This document shows, piece by piece, positions 7,636 to 15,828 of a DNA stretch of 27,251 nucleotides. Where the stretch lies: NCBI GenBank assembly GCA_035283845.1, contig DATESZ010000068.1, positions 1 through 27,251 on the forward strand, read 5' to 3'. How positions within the stretch are numbered: position 1 is the first letter of the stretch; each line of letters opens with the position of its first letter. A model generated the notes under the pieces. It had not been told where the DNA came from and made no database searches. It saw only the letters and a program-made list of their open reading frames with translations. Source of the stretch: DATESZ01 sp035283845 (GTDB lineage Bacteria > Desulfobacterota > Syntrophia > Syntrophales > JACQWR01). A program made the translations under genes and the position numbers.

Positions 7636-8409
7636 TTAGGCCCCAATCTGAAGTACTTGGCCATCTTCAAGGGCACGAAGACGACTGTTCTTGAGTAATC
7701 TTATTTCTCCTTTAATAGTTTCAATACTCAGAGGCTTCATGTGATATAGATAAATGACAGTTGGAAGGGCGTCCATTTTTTTCAGCTCCTGCAGCAGGAG
7801 CGAAGGCGTAAGGTGACCGGTGATTTCGGCAACGTCTTGCATGGTATCGGAGAACGACGTTTCCACAAATATGGCTTTCAAATCGCTTATTTTACCTGCA
7901 ATCTTCCATATTTCCTCAGTGGGACCTGTATCTCCAACAAATATAACAGACCCCTCTTTCGCCTGAACGACATAGCTAAATGATTCCACAGTGTGATTGA
8001 CCGCTATGGCGGTAATATTGAGTCCGGCAAGGGAGATCGTTTCCCCTGCGGCAAGGGGCGAAAATTTTAAAACGGGGTTATTCGCGTTTGGAAGTACAGA
8101 AAAATCCGGCCATACAACACCATTGAAAAAACAGCGCTTCAAGGTTTCAATAATACCAGGGGCGCTGAGGACTGCTAAGGGACGCGTTTTTTTTAAATAG
8201 AACATATTATCGGCCAGAAACATGATGTCGCGGACATGGTCTAAGTGGGCGTGGGTAACAAAAATATAGTCGATATTTTTTTGTTCATCTGCCGTGAGTA
8301 CTGATGTAACCGTGCCGGCATCAACAAGTACAGTGCCGTTAATCAGAAAGCTTGTCGTGTTAAAACCAGGAAGTTGTGACCCGTGGCAGCCCAGTACCCT
8401 TATCTCCAT
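7636..8409 (-). CDS. Metallo-beta-lactamase-fold hydrolase (class II cyclic-nucleotide phosphodiesterase-like)
   Basis: The 257-aa protein carries the full metal site of the MBL superfamily: 'THAHLDH' (52-58, ligands H53, H55, D57, H58), H139 in 'AVNHT', D160 in 'VGDTG', and late histidines H199 ('TGHLT') and H223 ('YHMKP'). The overall pattern resembles class II 3',5'-cAMP phosphodiesterases and related RNase Z-like hydrolases, but the substrate cannot be read from sequence. No signal peptide is present, so it is probably cytoplasmic. A GGGAGAA ribosome binding site sits about 8 nt before ATG 8409. folC follows closely, either overlapping or 40 nt away depending on the folC start, so the two are probably co-transcribed. 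Confidence 0.85.
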   Translation of the reverse strand: MEIRVLGCHGSQLPGFNTTSFLINGTVLVDAGTVTSVLTADEQKNIDYIFVTHAHLDHVRDIMFLADNMFYLKKTRPLAVLSAPGIIETLKRCFFNGVVWPDFSVLPNANNPVLKFSPLAAGETISLAGLNITAIAVNHTVESFSYVVQAKEGSVIFVGDTGPTEEIWKIAGKISDLKAIFVETSFSDTMQDVAEITGHLTPSLLLQELKKMDALPTVIYLYHMKPLSIETIKGEIRLLKNSRLRALEDGQVLQIGA

Positions 8410-8570
8410 CTCTCATTCTCCCATCCCGGAACCCTGTGGCAAGGCTAACACAACTCCCTTAACCAGGCAATAAATTTATCACGGGTATTTTCTTCTTTAT
8501 GTGCACAAAAAAGTCACAGCACGGCATAGTGAAAGTTGCTCCACGGCTTTTTTTAACTGAAGAAAAGATA

Positions 8571-8831
8571 TCAGCCGGACGCTAACTTAAAAACCTTGTC
8601 GCCAGCGCGGGCGCGGTCTGAAATCTTTATACCCACAAAATCGCCGGCCATTGCACGCTCGGCCTCTTTATTGTCTGCTTCCATGGACGTGACTACTTGT
8701 GTAAAATCCGTTGTATGACCCATGATTCTGATAGTATCTCCGACCGTTAATTCTCCTTCCGTTATTTTTACTGCTGCGACGCACGGCTTGGAGAAAAACT
8801 TGACCACCTCGCCTATTCTCTCCTCTGACAT
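8571..8831 (-). CDS. Stand-alone EF-Tu domain II-like protein
   Basis: This 86-aa protein is essentially one beta-barrel of the translation-factor domain II type: 'IGEVVKFFSKPCVAAVKI', 'LTVGDTIRIMGHTTDF' and 'AMAGDFVGIKISDRARAGD' align with EF-Tu domain 2, without a GTPase domain. Related small proteins are commonly annotated 'translation elongation factor-like protein' and have no assigned function; similar barrels end peptidase U32 proteins. I chose ATG 8831 because AGGAGG lies 6 nt before it; the frame is open 15 codons further upstream without support. It lies 202 nt after rplQ on the same strand, at the tail of the ribosomal cluster. This suggests, but does not show, a translation-linked role. 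Confidence 0.85.
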   Translation of the reverse strand: MSEERIGEVVKFFSKPCVAAVKITEGELTVGDTIRIMGHTTDFTQVVTSMEADNKEAERAMAGDFVGIKISDRARAGDKVFKLASG

Positions 8832-9033
8832 AATACGCCTCCTGGCCAAATAAATTGATTGTATCGAAAATACCAACTATATACCGGCGATTTTTTACAA
8901 GGCCATTGATCTTGGCATCGTTCCTAAAATGGAAAGGCAAATATAGGGGGTATTCAATACGCAATATAATCAGAGTGAAAAGGGGTAATTGCTTTTACTG
9001 ATGAAAAGTTCCTGTTAAATCTGCTATCTTATC

Positions 9034-9393
9034 CTATGTTTCCTGAATGAATTCCAAAATGGACATGGGCGCGTTATCACCATTGCGGCAACCGATCTTG
9101 ATGATTCTTGTATACCCGCCGGCCCGGTTGTGATAACGTGCAGATAGCTCATCAAAAAGCTTCCCCACCATTGCCCTGTCTCTTACAAAAGATATAGCCT
9201 GTCTTCTTGCATGAAGATCACCCCTCTTCCCAAGGGTAACAAGTTTATCGGTCACTCTCTTCAACTCCCTGGCTTTCACATCGGTGGTCCTGATTTTCTC
9301 ATATTTTATCATCGAGGTTGCCATGTTTCGCAGCATGGCCTTCTTATGACTCGATGTTCTGCCCAGTTTACTTCCTGATTTTCCGTAACGCAT
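9034..9393 (-). CDS. rplQ: 50S ribosomal protein L17
   Basis: This 119-aa protein of the large subunit sits near the peptide exit tunnel. The N-terminus 'MRYGKSGSKLGRTSSHKKAM' is diagnostic, and 'RAMVGKLFDELSARYHNRAGGYTRI' closes the core domain. It is the last gene of the alpha operon and follows rpoA by 32 nt, the usual order. No strong terminator hairpin follows; the next 200 nt are AT-rich and only weakly structured. Confidence 0.98.
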   Translation of the reverse strand: MRYGKSGSKLGRTSSHKKAMLRNMATSMIKYEKIRTTDVKARELKRVTDKLVTLGKRGDLHARRQAISFVRDRAMVGKLFDELSARYHNRAGGYTRIIKIGCRNGDNAPMSILEFIQET

Positions 9394-9425
9394 TGATTTT
9401 CTCCTTTTACTCTATAGACTGTCCC

Positions 9426-10424
9426 CTATTCTCCATTTTTCTTCTTGTTAAAGAAAGGAAAATCGATTTTCATGCCGAAGCCAAGTCCCAATTCAGCCAA
9501 AACTTCCTTGATCTCGCTCAGAGACTTTCGCCCAAAATTTTTCGTCTTCAGCATCTCAGATTCAGTCTTTTGCACAAGTTCTCCAATTAGATTAATCTCT
9601 GCATTTTTCAAGCAGTTTGCAGATCTTACGGAAAGCTCAAGTTCATCTACATGGCGAGAAAGCTGTTCGTTAATGTTTTTGCCTTCTTCAACCCGCTTCT
9701 GCCCTTCTTCTTCACCTGTTTCATCGAAGTTGATCAAGACATCAAGCTGCTCCCTAAGAATCTTGGCGGCATATGCAACAGCATCTTCAGGGCAGATACT
9801 CCCGTCCGTCCATACTTCCAGAATCAGCTTGTCATAATCGGCAATCTGGCCCACCCTTGCATGTGTAACCGTATAATTAACCTTCTTGATAGGCGAAAAT
9901 AACGCATCAATGTTGATTGTACCCTCAGGTTGATCAACGTCTTTCTCGCTTTTGGCAGCTACATAACCCTTCCCCATTTTGACCATCATGACCGCCCGGA
10001 AAGGAACTTCACCGGAAATGGTCGCAATTTGATGATCGGGATTAAGCACCTCCACCATGCCATCGGTTATGAGTTCGCCGGCCGTAAATATTCCGGCTTT
10101 TGAGGTGTCAATTCTTATCTGCCGCGGGCCGTCACTATGAAGTTTCAGACGAACCCCCTTTAAGTTCAGAATAATATCGGTAACATCTTCCTTGACCCCC
10201 GGTACGGTAGAAAATTCGTGCAGGACCCCGTCAATCTTTACAGAGACAATTGCTGCACCCTGAATTGAAGACAAGAGCACCCGTCGGAGCGAATTACCTA
10301 AGGTAATGCCGAAACCCCGTTCTAAAGGCTGGCAGGTAAGCTCCCCATAAAAACGGGTATGTGTGCTTTCATCAATATCAATTCTCTTGGGTCGTATCAG
10401 ACAATCCCAGTTTTTTTGCATCAT
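9426..10424 (-). CDS. rpoA: DNA-directed RNA polymerase subunit alpha
   Basis: The 332-aa alpha subunit dimerises to scaffold beta and beta' and contacts UP elements and activators. The N-terminal assembly domain (about 1-232) includes 'GFGITLGNSLRRVLLSS' (37-53). A charged linker follows, then the C-terminal domain with the DNA-binding 'VRSANCLK' (266-273; R267 corresponds to E. coli R265) and 'NFGRKSLSEIKEVL'. AGGGGA lies just upstream of ATG 10424; the second codon is also ATG, so the start could be one residue later. The gap to rpsD is 139 nt and AT-rich. It holds TATAAC- and TATTAT-like hexamers but no good -35, so an internal promoter is possible but unproven. Confidence 0.98.
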   Translation of the reverse strand: MMQKNWDCLIRPKRIDIDESTHTRFYGELTCQPLERGFGITLGNSLRRVLLSSIQGAAIVSVKIDGVLHEFSTVPGVKEDVTDIILNLKGVRLKLHSDGPRQIRIDTSKAGIFTAGELITDGMVEVLNPDHQIATISGEVPFRAVMMVKMGKGYVAAKSEKDVDQPEGTINIDALFSPIKKVNYTVTHARVGQIADYDKLILEVWTDGSICPEDAVAYAAKILREQLDVLINFDETGEEEGQKRVEEGKNINEQLSRHVDELELSVRSANCLKNAEINLIGELVQKTESEMLKTKNFGRKSLSEIKEVLAELGLGFGMKIDFPFFNKKKNGE

Positions 10425-10563
10425 TTTTATCCCCTACCCTTGTTATAGCATTCAGCCGTGAATCGACACTCGTTCATGAAACAATCATAATACTAAAATA
10501 TGCGCTTCACTTGTTTTAATTTAACCTTCTTTTCTCGCTGAAAGATAACTTACGGCATTGCTC

Positions 10564-11193
10564 TTATTTTGAATAAAGTTCCACAACCAACTGTTCCTGA
10601 ACCGGCATGGTTAATTCTTCACGGGTAGGAAGCACCTTCACTATGGCCTTCAAGCTATCCTTGTTCAACTCAATCCACTGAGGCACCCCTCTCCTGGCTA
10701 CTGTTGCAAGAGCATCAAGTATGGAAGCCATCTTCCTGCTACCATCTTTTACAGTAATTTCGTCGCCTACCCCGACGAGATAGGAAGGAATATTTATCCT
10801 TCTGCCATTAACCAGAAAGTGTCTATGAGTTACAAGCTGCCTTGCCTCATCCCTTGAGCCGGCAAAACCCATACGGAAGACCATGTTGTCCAGTCTTCGC
10901 TCCAGGGTAAGTAACAGATTGGTGCCTGTTATGCCTTTCTGCCTGTCGGCATTTTCAAAACTGCCGTGAAACTGCTTTTCCAGTAGTCCGTACATCCTTT
11001 TCAGTTTCTGTTTCTCCCGTAGCTGGATTCCGTAGTCGGACTGCTGCTTTCTTCGCATCTGACCATGATCCCCAGGGGCGTACCCCCGCCTCTCGAAGGC
11101 GCACTTATCGCTATAGCACCTGTCTGCCTTGAGAAATAGTTTTAACCCCTCTCTGCGGCACAACCTGCATACAGAATCTCTATATCTTGCCAA
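10564..11193 (-). CDS. rpsD: 30S ribosomal protein S4 (zinc-binding form)
   Basis: The 209-aa S4 is a primary 16S rRNA binder that nucleates 30S assembly. In many bacteria it also represses its own operon. The N-terminus keeps four cysteines (C9, C12, C26, C31), so this is the zinc-binding C+ form. The S4 RNA-binding domain 'RRLDNMVFRMGFAGSRDEAR' starts near residue 98. The start is TTG 11193, supported by GAGGAGG 7 nt upstream and by the conserved 'MARYRDSVCRLCRREG' N-terminus; no ATG or GTG would fit. It lies between rpsK and rpoA, as in the classical alpha operon. Confidence 0.98.
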   Translation of the reverse strand: MARYRDSVCRLCRREGLKLFLKADRCYSDKCAFERRGYAPGDHGQMRRKQQSDYGIQLREKQKLKRMYGLLEKQFHGSFENADRQKGITGTNLLLTLERRLDNMVFRMGFAGSRDEARQLVTHRHFLVNGRRINIPSYLVGVGDEITVKDGSRKMASILDALATVARRGVPQWIELNKDSLKAIVKVLPTREELTMPVQEQLVVELYSK

Positions 11194-11231
11194 AAAAACC
11201 TCCTCGATAAATAAAGATTAAAAAATAAACC

Positions 11232-11624
11232 CTACACCCTTCTTCTTTTTGGCGGGCGACAACCGTTGTGCGGGATTGGTGTTACATCCCTAATCAAACT
11301 GATTTTAAGACCGGCTAACTGAAGAGATCTCAATGCCGATTCTCTACCTGCTCCCGGCCCTTTCACGTACACCTGAACATTTCTTAGTCCGTGCTCCTTA
11401 GCTTTTTTTACGGCATTTTCCGCTGCCATCTGTGCCGCAAAGGGCGTGCTCTTCCTTGAGCCCTTAAATCCTTCCGTTCCGGCCGAGGCCCAGGCAATCA
11501 CATTGCCACTGAAATCGGTAATGGTAACAATGGTATTATTAAAGGTCGACTGGATATGGGCAATACCCTCCGTTATATTTTTCTTTTCTTTCTTTTTCCC
11601 TGTTTTCCTCGCTGTTTTTGCCAT
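11232..11624 (-). CDS. rpsK: 30S ribosomal protein S11
   Basis: The 130-aa S11 sits on the 30S platform next to the mRNA exit. 'GIAHIQSTFNNTIVTITD' and the end 'DVTPIPHNGCRPPKRRRV' are family hallmarks. The frame is open to an ATG at 11645, but GGAGGTG lies between that codon and ATG 11624, so 11624 (MAKTARK) is the real start. It is separated from rpsM by a 104-nt gap, longer than in most alpha operons. Confidence 0.98.
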   Translation of the reverse strand: MAKTARKTGKKKEKKNITEGIAHIQSTFNNTIVTITDFSGNVIAWASAGTEGFKGSRKSTPFAAQMAAENAVKKAKEHGLRNVQVYVKGPGAGRESALRSLQLAGLKISLIRDVTPIPHNGCRPPKRRRV

Positions 11625-11728
11625 TACACCTCCGTACTGCTTCAATCACCCGACATCATAAGGATTTACGCTTCCGCTCCGTCTCATTAATTTCTCATTT
11701 GATGTAAGTATATCTCCTCTATGCAGCG

Positions 11729-12097
11729 CTATTTCTTCTTGCCGGCGATGGCCCTCCGCGGCCCCTTCCTCGTACGGGCATTCGTACTGGTCCTCTGCCC
11801 TCTTACGGGAAGCCCTTTACGGTGTCTTAGCCCGCGGTATGCGCCGATGTCCATAAGACGCTTAATCGATATGGATATCTCGCGCCTCAGGTCGCCTTCC
11901 ACCTTATTCTCCTTATCGATAATATTTCTTATGGCCGTAATCTCGGAATCCGCAAGTTGATCCGTCTTCGTATCGACGCCGATCCCGGCCTTCTCAAGGA
12001 TTTCCTGCGACTTGCTGCGGCCTATTCCATATATGTAAGTAAGCGCAATTTCCATTCTTTTATTTTTGGGTAAATCTACCCCTGCAATTCTCGCCAC
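11729..12097 (-). CDS. rpsM: 30S ribosomal protein S13
   Basis: The 122-aa S13 forms part of the 30S head and the inter-subunit bridge. It has 'ARIAGVDLPKNKR' at the N-terminus, the helix-hairpin-helix 'YIYGIGRSKSQEIL' and a basic tail 'GQRTSTNARTRKGPRRAI'. The start is GTG 12097, preceded by GGGAGG at 8 nt; no ATG is available at the N-terminus. It opens the alpha operon, directly after rpmJ. Confidence 0.98.
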   Translation of the reverse strand: MARIAGVDLPKNKRMEIALTYIYGIGRSKSQEILEKAGIGVDTKTDQLADSEITAIRNIIDKENKVEGDLRREISISIKRLMDIGAYRGLRHRKGLPVRGQRTSTNARTRKGPRRAIAGKKK

Positions 12098-12154
12098 TTC
12101 AATACCTCCCGAACAGGGCGCTAAAGCCCTGATGACTTCGCAAAGAGTTCGACA

Positions 12155-12268
12155 TTATCCCTGACGCTGCTTGTGCTTAGGGTTTTCGCATATCACTCTC
12201 AATACGCCGCGCCTCTTAAGAATTTTACATTTATCACATATTTTTTTTACGGAAGATCTTACTTTCAC
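12155..12268 (-). CDS. rpmJ: 50S ribosomal protein L36 (zinc-binding form)
   Basis: This 37-codon gene encodes the smallest large-subunit protein. The translation begins VKVRSSVKKICDKCKILKRR and ends ENPKHKQRQG, with zinc ligands C11, C14, C27 and H32 in canonical positions. Length and motif match the zinc-bearing L36 exactly. The start is GTG 12268, with AGGTGA about 5 nt before it; another in-frame GTG at 12277 would add three residues. It lies between infA and rpsM, the standard location. Confidence 0.97.
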   Translation of the reverse strand: MKVRSSVKKICDKCKILKRRGVLRVICENPKHKQRQG

Positions 12269-12330
12269 GTCCTTCACCTAAATTGCCTACTGGCTCCAAA
12301 TGCTACAAGCACCGCTCCAGCTTTACGTTA

Positions 12331-12549
12331 TTATTTCGTTCTGTATATGATTCTCCCCCTGGACAAATCGTAGGGAGATAACTCCACCGTTACCTTGTCA
12401 CCGGGTAAAATTTTTATAAAATGCATCCGCATTTTCCCTGAGATATGGGCAAGCACCTTATACCCATTATCCAGTTCCACGCGGAACATGGCGTTGGGCA
12501 AAGGCTCTATCACCCGTCCTTCTACCTCTATTGCTTCTTCTTTTCCCAT
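12331..12549 (-). CDS. infA: Translation initiation factor IF-1
   Basis: IF-1 (72 aa) occupies the 30S A site during initiation. The OB-fold is complete: 'KEEAIEVEGRVIEPLPNAMF', 'ELDNGYKVLAHISGKMR' and 'ILPGDKVTVELSPYDL'. I chose ATG 12549 because it gives the standard 72 residues; a GTG at 12561 would add four (MLDI). Neither has a clear Shine-Dalgarno. It lies between map and rpmJ, common where IF-1 is part of the spc/alpha cluster. Confidence 0.97.
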   Translation of the reverse strand: MGKEEAIEVEGRVIEPLPNAMFRVELDNGYKVLAHISGKMRMHFIKILPGDKVTVELSPYDLSRGRIIYRTK

Positions 12550-12602
12550 AATATCAAGCACTTGTAGATGATCAGCGGCAGGCTGTCATTATTCCTCGCC
12601 GT

Positions 12603-13352
12603 TTACTGTACCTTGCTGAGTATATCCGGCCCATTTTCGGTAATGGCAACAGAATGTTCAAAATGAGCCGATAGTTTTGCATCTTCCGTCACAACTGTCC
12701 ACCCATCAGACAGCGTCCTGACCTGATAGGCGCCCTCATTTACCATGGGTTCTATGGCTATCACCATACCTGCCTTAAGTTCAATGCCCCTTCCCCGCAC
12801 ACCAAAATTAGGCACCTGGGGATCTTCATGCAGCATTCTCCCTATTCCGTGGCCGACAAAATCCCTGACCACTGAATAACCGGCAGCCTCCGCCCAATTC
12901 TGCACGGCAAAGGAGACATCTCCCAGCCTGTTACCCGTTCTTGCTTCCTTTATTGCTTCGTATAAGCCTCTTTCCGTTGCCTGTATCAAGCGGACTGCTT
13001 TTTCGGAAACATTGCCGACAGGCACCGTAATAGCAGCATCTCCGTAATATCCTTGGTAGTAAACACCAAAATCAAGGCTTATTATATCCCCTTCCACAAG
13101 AACCCTGTCCGAGGGCAGGCCGTGGACGACCTCTTCATTAACGGAGGTGCATAACGAAAAAGGATAACCCATGTATCCCTTGAATGCAGGCCTGGCATTT
13201 TTCTTATGTGACAAATCCTCCGCCAGATTGTTCAACTCTCTTGTAGTTATGCCGGGTTTAATCGCCGATCTTAGCTCTCTCAGAACTTCCGCAACAATCA
13301 GGTTGCCTGCCCTTATTTTTTCGATCTCTTCCGGACGCTTCAATATGACCAT
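12603..13352 (-). CDS. map: Methionine aminopeptidase type I
   Basis: The 249-aa MetAP removes the initiator methionine from nascent proteins. The five metal ligands are D94, D105, H168, E201 and E232, in 'SLDFGVYY', 'YYGDAA', 'VGHGIG', 'IEPMV' and 'FEHSVA'. The substrate-contacting H78 is in 'VVHGLP'. It starts 9 nt after the secY stop, so the two are translationally linked. In many bacteria adk lies between secY and map; here it does not. Confidence 0.97.
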   Translation of the reverse strand: MVILKRPEEIEKIRAGNLIVAEVLRELRSAIKPGITTRELNNLAEDLSHKKNARPAFKGYMGYPFSLCTSVNEEVVHGLPSDRVLVEGDIISLDFGVYYQGYYGDAAITVPVGNVSEKAVRLIQATERGLYEAIKEARTGNRLGDVSFAVQNWAEAAGYSVVRDFVGHGIGRMLHEDPQVPNFGVRGRGIELKAGMVIAIEPMVNEGAYQVRTLSDGWTVVTEDAKLSAHFEHSVAITENGPDILSKVQ

Positions 13353-13361
13353 TTTTCAGAT

Positions 13362-14669
13362 TCAGCGCCTTCTTGCAATACGTCCCTTTTTCATGAACCC
13401 TTCGTACTGTCTTGTCAACAAATGGGTCTCTATCTGGCCGGCCGTGTCAAGAGCAACACCGACCACAATCAGAAGAGCCGTACCGCCAAAGTAAAAAGGC
13501 ACATTGAAGTTACTTATGAGAATACTGGGCAGAACACATACCGCTGACACATATATTGCACCGCTAAAGGTCAGACGGGTCAAAACATCGTCCATGTATT
13601 CAGCCGTTTTTTTACCCGGTCTTATCCCCGGAACATACCCTCCATGTTTTTTTATATTATCGGCTACTTCCACGGGATTAAAGGTAACGGCCGTATAAAA
13701 GTAGCAGAAAAAAACGATGAAGGCGATAAAGAGCACCTCATACCCTAACCTGCCCGGCATCAAAAGATTCGCTACTTCCTTCATCCAGGCGTGGGGGATA
13801 AAATTAGCGATGGTCGCCGGAAACATGATGATTGACGAGGCGAATATTGGTGGAATAACACCTGCCGTATTAACCTTCAGGGGCAGATGTGTAGTTTGCC
13901 CGCCATACATCTTGTTGCCTACAACCCTTTTTGCATACTGAATGGGTATCCGGCGCTGACCGCTCTCTACAAATACTACGGTCCCCACCACGGCCATCAT
14001 CAAAACAATCAGCAGCACTACAAAAACCGCCCCCATCTCGCCGCTTGCCACGAGGCGGAAGGTATTGACAATCGCCTCGGGCCCTCTTACAACTATGCCC
14101 GCAAAAATGATAAGGGAGATGCCGTTTCCGATCCCCTTTTCCGTTATCTGTTCACCCAGCCACATGATAAACGCCGTTCCGGCTGTTAGGGTAATTACGG
14201 TAAGAATGCGGAACCACCAGCCCGGCTGTATAACAATTGAAACCCCCGTCGGGCCGGCCATGTTCTCAAGTCCGATAGCAATACCGAAGCCCTGAATCAT
14301 GCTCAATAATACTGTGCCATAACGGGTGTACTGGGTGATCTTTCTTCTCCCTGACTCACCCTCCTTAGACAATCTTTCCAGATGTGGAACGGCGACGGTA
14401 AGCAGTTGCAGAATGATGGACGCACTGATGTAAGGCATAATGCCCAGAGCAAAAACGGAAAGCTTGCTCAGAGCGCCGCCCGCAAACATATCAAAAAATC
14501 CTAAGAGAGACCCTCTGTTCTGTTCAAAAAAAGCTGATAGGGCTGCCGTGTCGATTCCCGGCGTGGGAACATGGGCGCCAATACGGTAGACGGCAAGCAA
14601 CAAAAAGGTCAGAAGTATTCTCTTCTGAAGTTCCGGCACCTTTTGAATATTGCTAAATCCGTCTAACAA
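13362..14669 (-). CDS. secY: Protein translocase subunit SecY
   Basis: The 435-aa SecY is the channel of the Sec translocon in the inner membrane, with about ten transmembrane helices. Family landmarks include the N-terminal 'GAHVPTPGID' loop, the plug region 'MFAGGALSKLSVFALGIMPYISASI' (split across TM2) and the cytosolic loop 'SGQRRIPIQYAKR'. The start is TTG 14669, with GAGGTGA about 8 nt upstream. The first residues, MLDGFSNIQKVPELQKRI, match the usual SecY N-terminus, so no internal start is needed. It starts 1 nt after rplO. Confidence 0.98.
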   Translation of the reverse strand: MLDGFSNIQKVPELQKRILLTFLLLAVYRIGAHVPTPGIDTAALSAFFEQNRGSLLGFFDMFAGGALSKLSVFALGIMPYISASIILQLLTVAVPHLERLSKEGESGRRKITQYTRYGTVLLSMIQGFGIAIGLENMAGPTGVSIVIQPGWWFRILTVITLTAGTAFIMWLGEQITEKGIGNGISLIIFAGIVVRGPEAIVNTFRLVASGEMGAVFVVLLIVLMMAVVGTVVFVESGQRRIPIQYAKRVVGNKMYGGQTTHLPLKVNTAGVIPPIFASSIIMFPATIANFIPHAWMKEVANLLMPGRLGYEVLFIAFIVFFCYFYTAVTFNPVEVADNIKKHGGYVPGIRPGKKTAEYMDDVLTRLTFSGAIYVSAVCVLPSILISNFNVPFYFGGTALLIVVGVALDTAGQIETHLLTRQYEGFMKKGRIARRR

Positions 14670-14670
14670 A

Positions 14671-15114
14671 TCAGCTCACCTCTACGATGGATCCGCCGGC
14701 ATTAATTATCTTTTCTTTTGCGCCCTTGCTGATAAAACCCACCTTGATCGATAAGGCATGATCTATATTCCCTTTACCCAGGACTTTAACGCCCTGAGCC
14801 TTTCTCCTGATCAATCCACTCGTGGTCAGGAGCTCTTCATCAATGACCGTTCCCTGGGGAAATATTCCTAATTGCCCTATGTTAATCACGGCAATGTCCC
14901 TGCGGAAGGGGTTGCGAAATCCCCGTTTGGGCAGTCTTCTTGTAAGAGGCATCTGTCCGCCTTCAAATGCAGGACTGACACCGCCTCCCGAGCGGGCATT
15001 CTGACCCTTTGCTCCTTTACAAGACGTCCCGCCATGGCCGGAGCCGTCGCCTCGTCCCACTCTTTTCCTTTTCTTTCTGGAACCATGCGGTGGTTTTAAG
15101 GCGCCTAAATTCAT
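14671..15114 (-). CDS. rplO: 50S ribosomal protein L15
   Basis: The 147-aa L15 is a late assembly protein of the large subunit. The glycine/arginine-rich N-terminal extension 'KKRKRVGRGDGSGHGGTSCK' and the block 'FEGGQMPLTRRLPKRGF' are typical. ATG 15114 overlaps the rpmD stop as ATGA, which implies translational coupling. Confidence 0.98.
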   Translation of the reverse strand: MNLGALKPPHGSRKKRKRVGRGDGSGHGGTSCKGAKGQNARSGGGVSPAFEGGQMPLTRRLPKRGFRNPFRRDIAVINIGQLGIFPQGTVIDEELLTTSGLIRRKAQGVKVLGKGNIDHALSIKVGFISKGAKEKIINAGGSIVEVS

Positions 15115-15305
15115 ATATCTTTACCCCTAACTTCTTCCATTGTCACCAGATGTATAACCTTCTGAGCCATCCCGCGGATCTCTGGTGTATCGTTAAGCAG
15201 CACGGTTTTATTTAATTTTCCCAATCCCATGCCGCGCAATATCTGTCGTTGCTTCTCCGGTCTGCCGATATAACTCTTAACCTGTTTTATCCTTAATTTT
15301 TTCAT
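15111..15305 (-). CDS. rpmD: 50S ribosomal protein L30
   Basis: The 64-aa L30 has the short ferredoxin-like fold: 'KLRIKQVKSYIGRPEKQRQI' then 'LRGMGLGKLNKTVLLND'. The frame is open upstream, but ATG 15305 gives the family length and overlaps the rpsE stop by 4 nt (ATGA), so it is the start. It overlaps rplO in the same way at its own end. Confidence 0.97.
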   Translation of the reverse strand: MKKLRIKQVKSYIGRPEKQRQILRGMGLGKLNKTVLLNDTPEIRGMAQKVIHLVTMEEVRGKDI

Positions 15306-15796
15306 ATTTCTGAGAGATCCTTCCCTCTTAGTGCAGCAATCTCCGATGGCAGCCGTAACTGACAAAGACCCTCTATGGTCGCTTTAACCAGGTTGTGGGG
15401 ATTATGAGAACCCAAACATTTAGTCAAAATATTGTGCACCCCGGCAACCTCTAGCACTGCTCTGACAGCCCCTCCAGCGATTAGCCCCGTTCCTTCCGAT
15501 GCGGGCTTCAGAAGCACCTTGCCTGCCCCGTAATGCCCTATGACTTCATAGGGAATGGTTCTCCCTGCAATAGCAACCTTCTGCATACTTTTTCTGGCCT
15601 GCTCCGTGCCCTTTCTGATCGCTTCCGGCACCTCATGCGCCTTCCCCAAGCCGGCGCCGACAGAACCGTCTCCATCGCCGACAACCACCACGGCGCTGAA
15701 TCTGAACCTTCTGCCGCCCTTAACAACTTTTGCGGTCCTGTTAATTGCTATAACCCTGTCTTGGAGTTCCGGCTCACTTACTTCTTTTCTATCCAA
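15302..15796 (-). CDS. rpsE: 30S ribosomal protein S5
   Basis: The 164-aa S5 contributes to decoding accuracy and to unwinding mRNA at the entry channel. The double-stranded-RNA-binding-like N-terminal domain has 'GGRRFRFSAVVVVGDGDG' (27-44), and the C-terminal domain has 'ASEGTGLIAGGAVRAVLEV'. The start is TTG 15796 with GGGG about 7 nt upstream. No in-frame ATG or GTG lies at the N-terminus before the conserved domain. Confidence 0.97.
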   Translation of the reverse strand: MDRKEVSEPELQDRVIAINRTAKVVKGGRRFRFSAVVVVGDGDGSVGAGLGKAHEVPEAIRKGTEQARKSMQKVAIAGRTIPYEVIGHYGAGKVLLKPASEGTGLIAGGAVRAVLEVAGVHNILTKCLGSHNPHNLVKATIEGLCQLRLPSEIAALRGKDLSEI

Positions 15797-15828
15797 TGGT
15801 CGCCCCTTTAATAAAGTTATCAGGCATC

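Noticed and set aside
8410..8570. Terminator after the EF-Tu-like gene
   Set aside because: A TCAC/GTGA pair followed by a T-run is present on the minus strand, but the stem is only 4 bp with a long loop, too weak to call.
8668..8964. 98-codon minus-strand frame overlapping the EF-Tu-like gene
   Set aside because: It is out of frame with a recognisable domain that has a good ribosome binding site; its own translation shows no known pattern.
10425..10563. Internal promoter before rpoA
   Set aside because: TATAAC and TATTAT hexamers exist in an AT-rich gap, but none has a -35 match at 16-18 bp.
11646..11687. 13-residue minigene between rpsM and rpsK (minus strand)
   Set aside because: Its ATG has no ribosome binding site at a usable distance; the GAGGAG upstream is too far and also misplaced for other starts.
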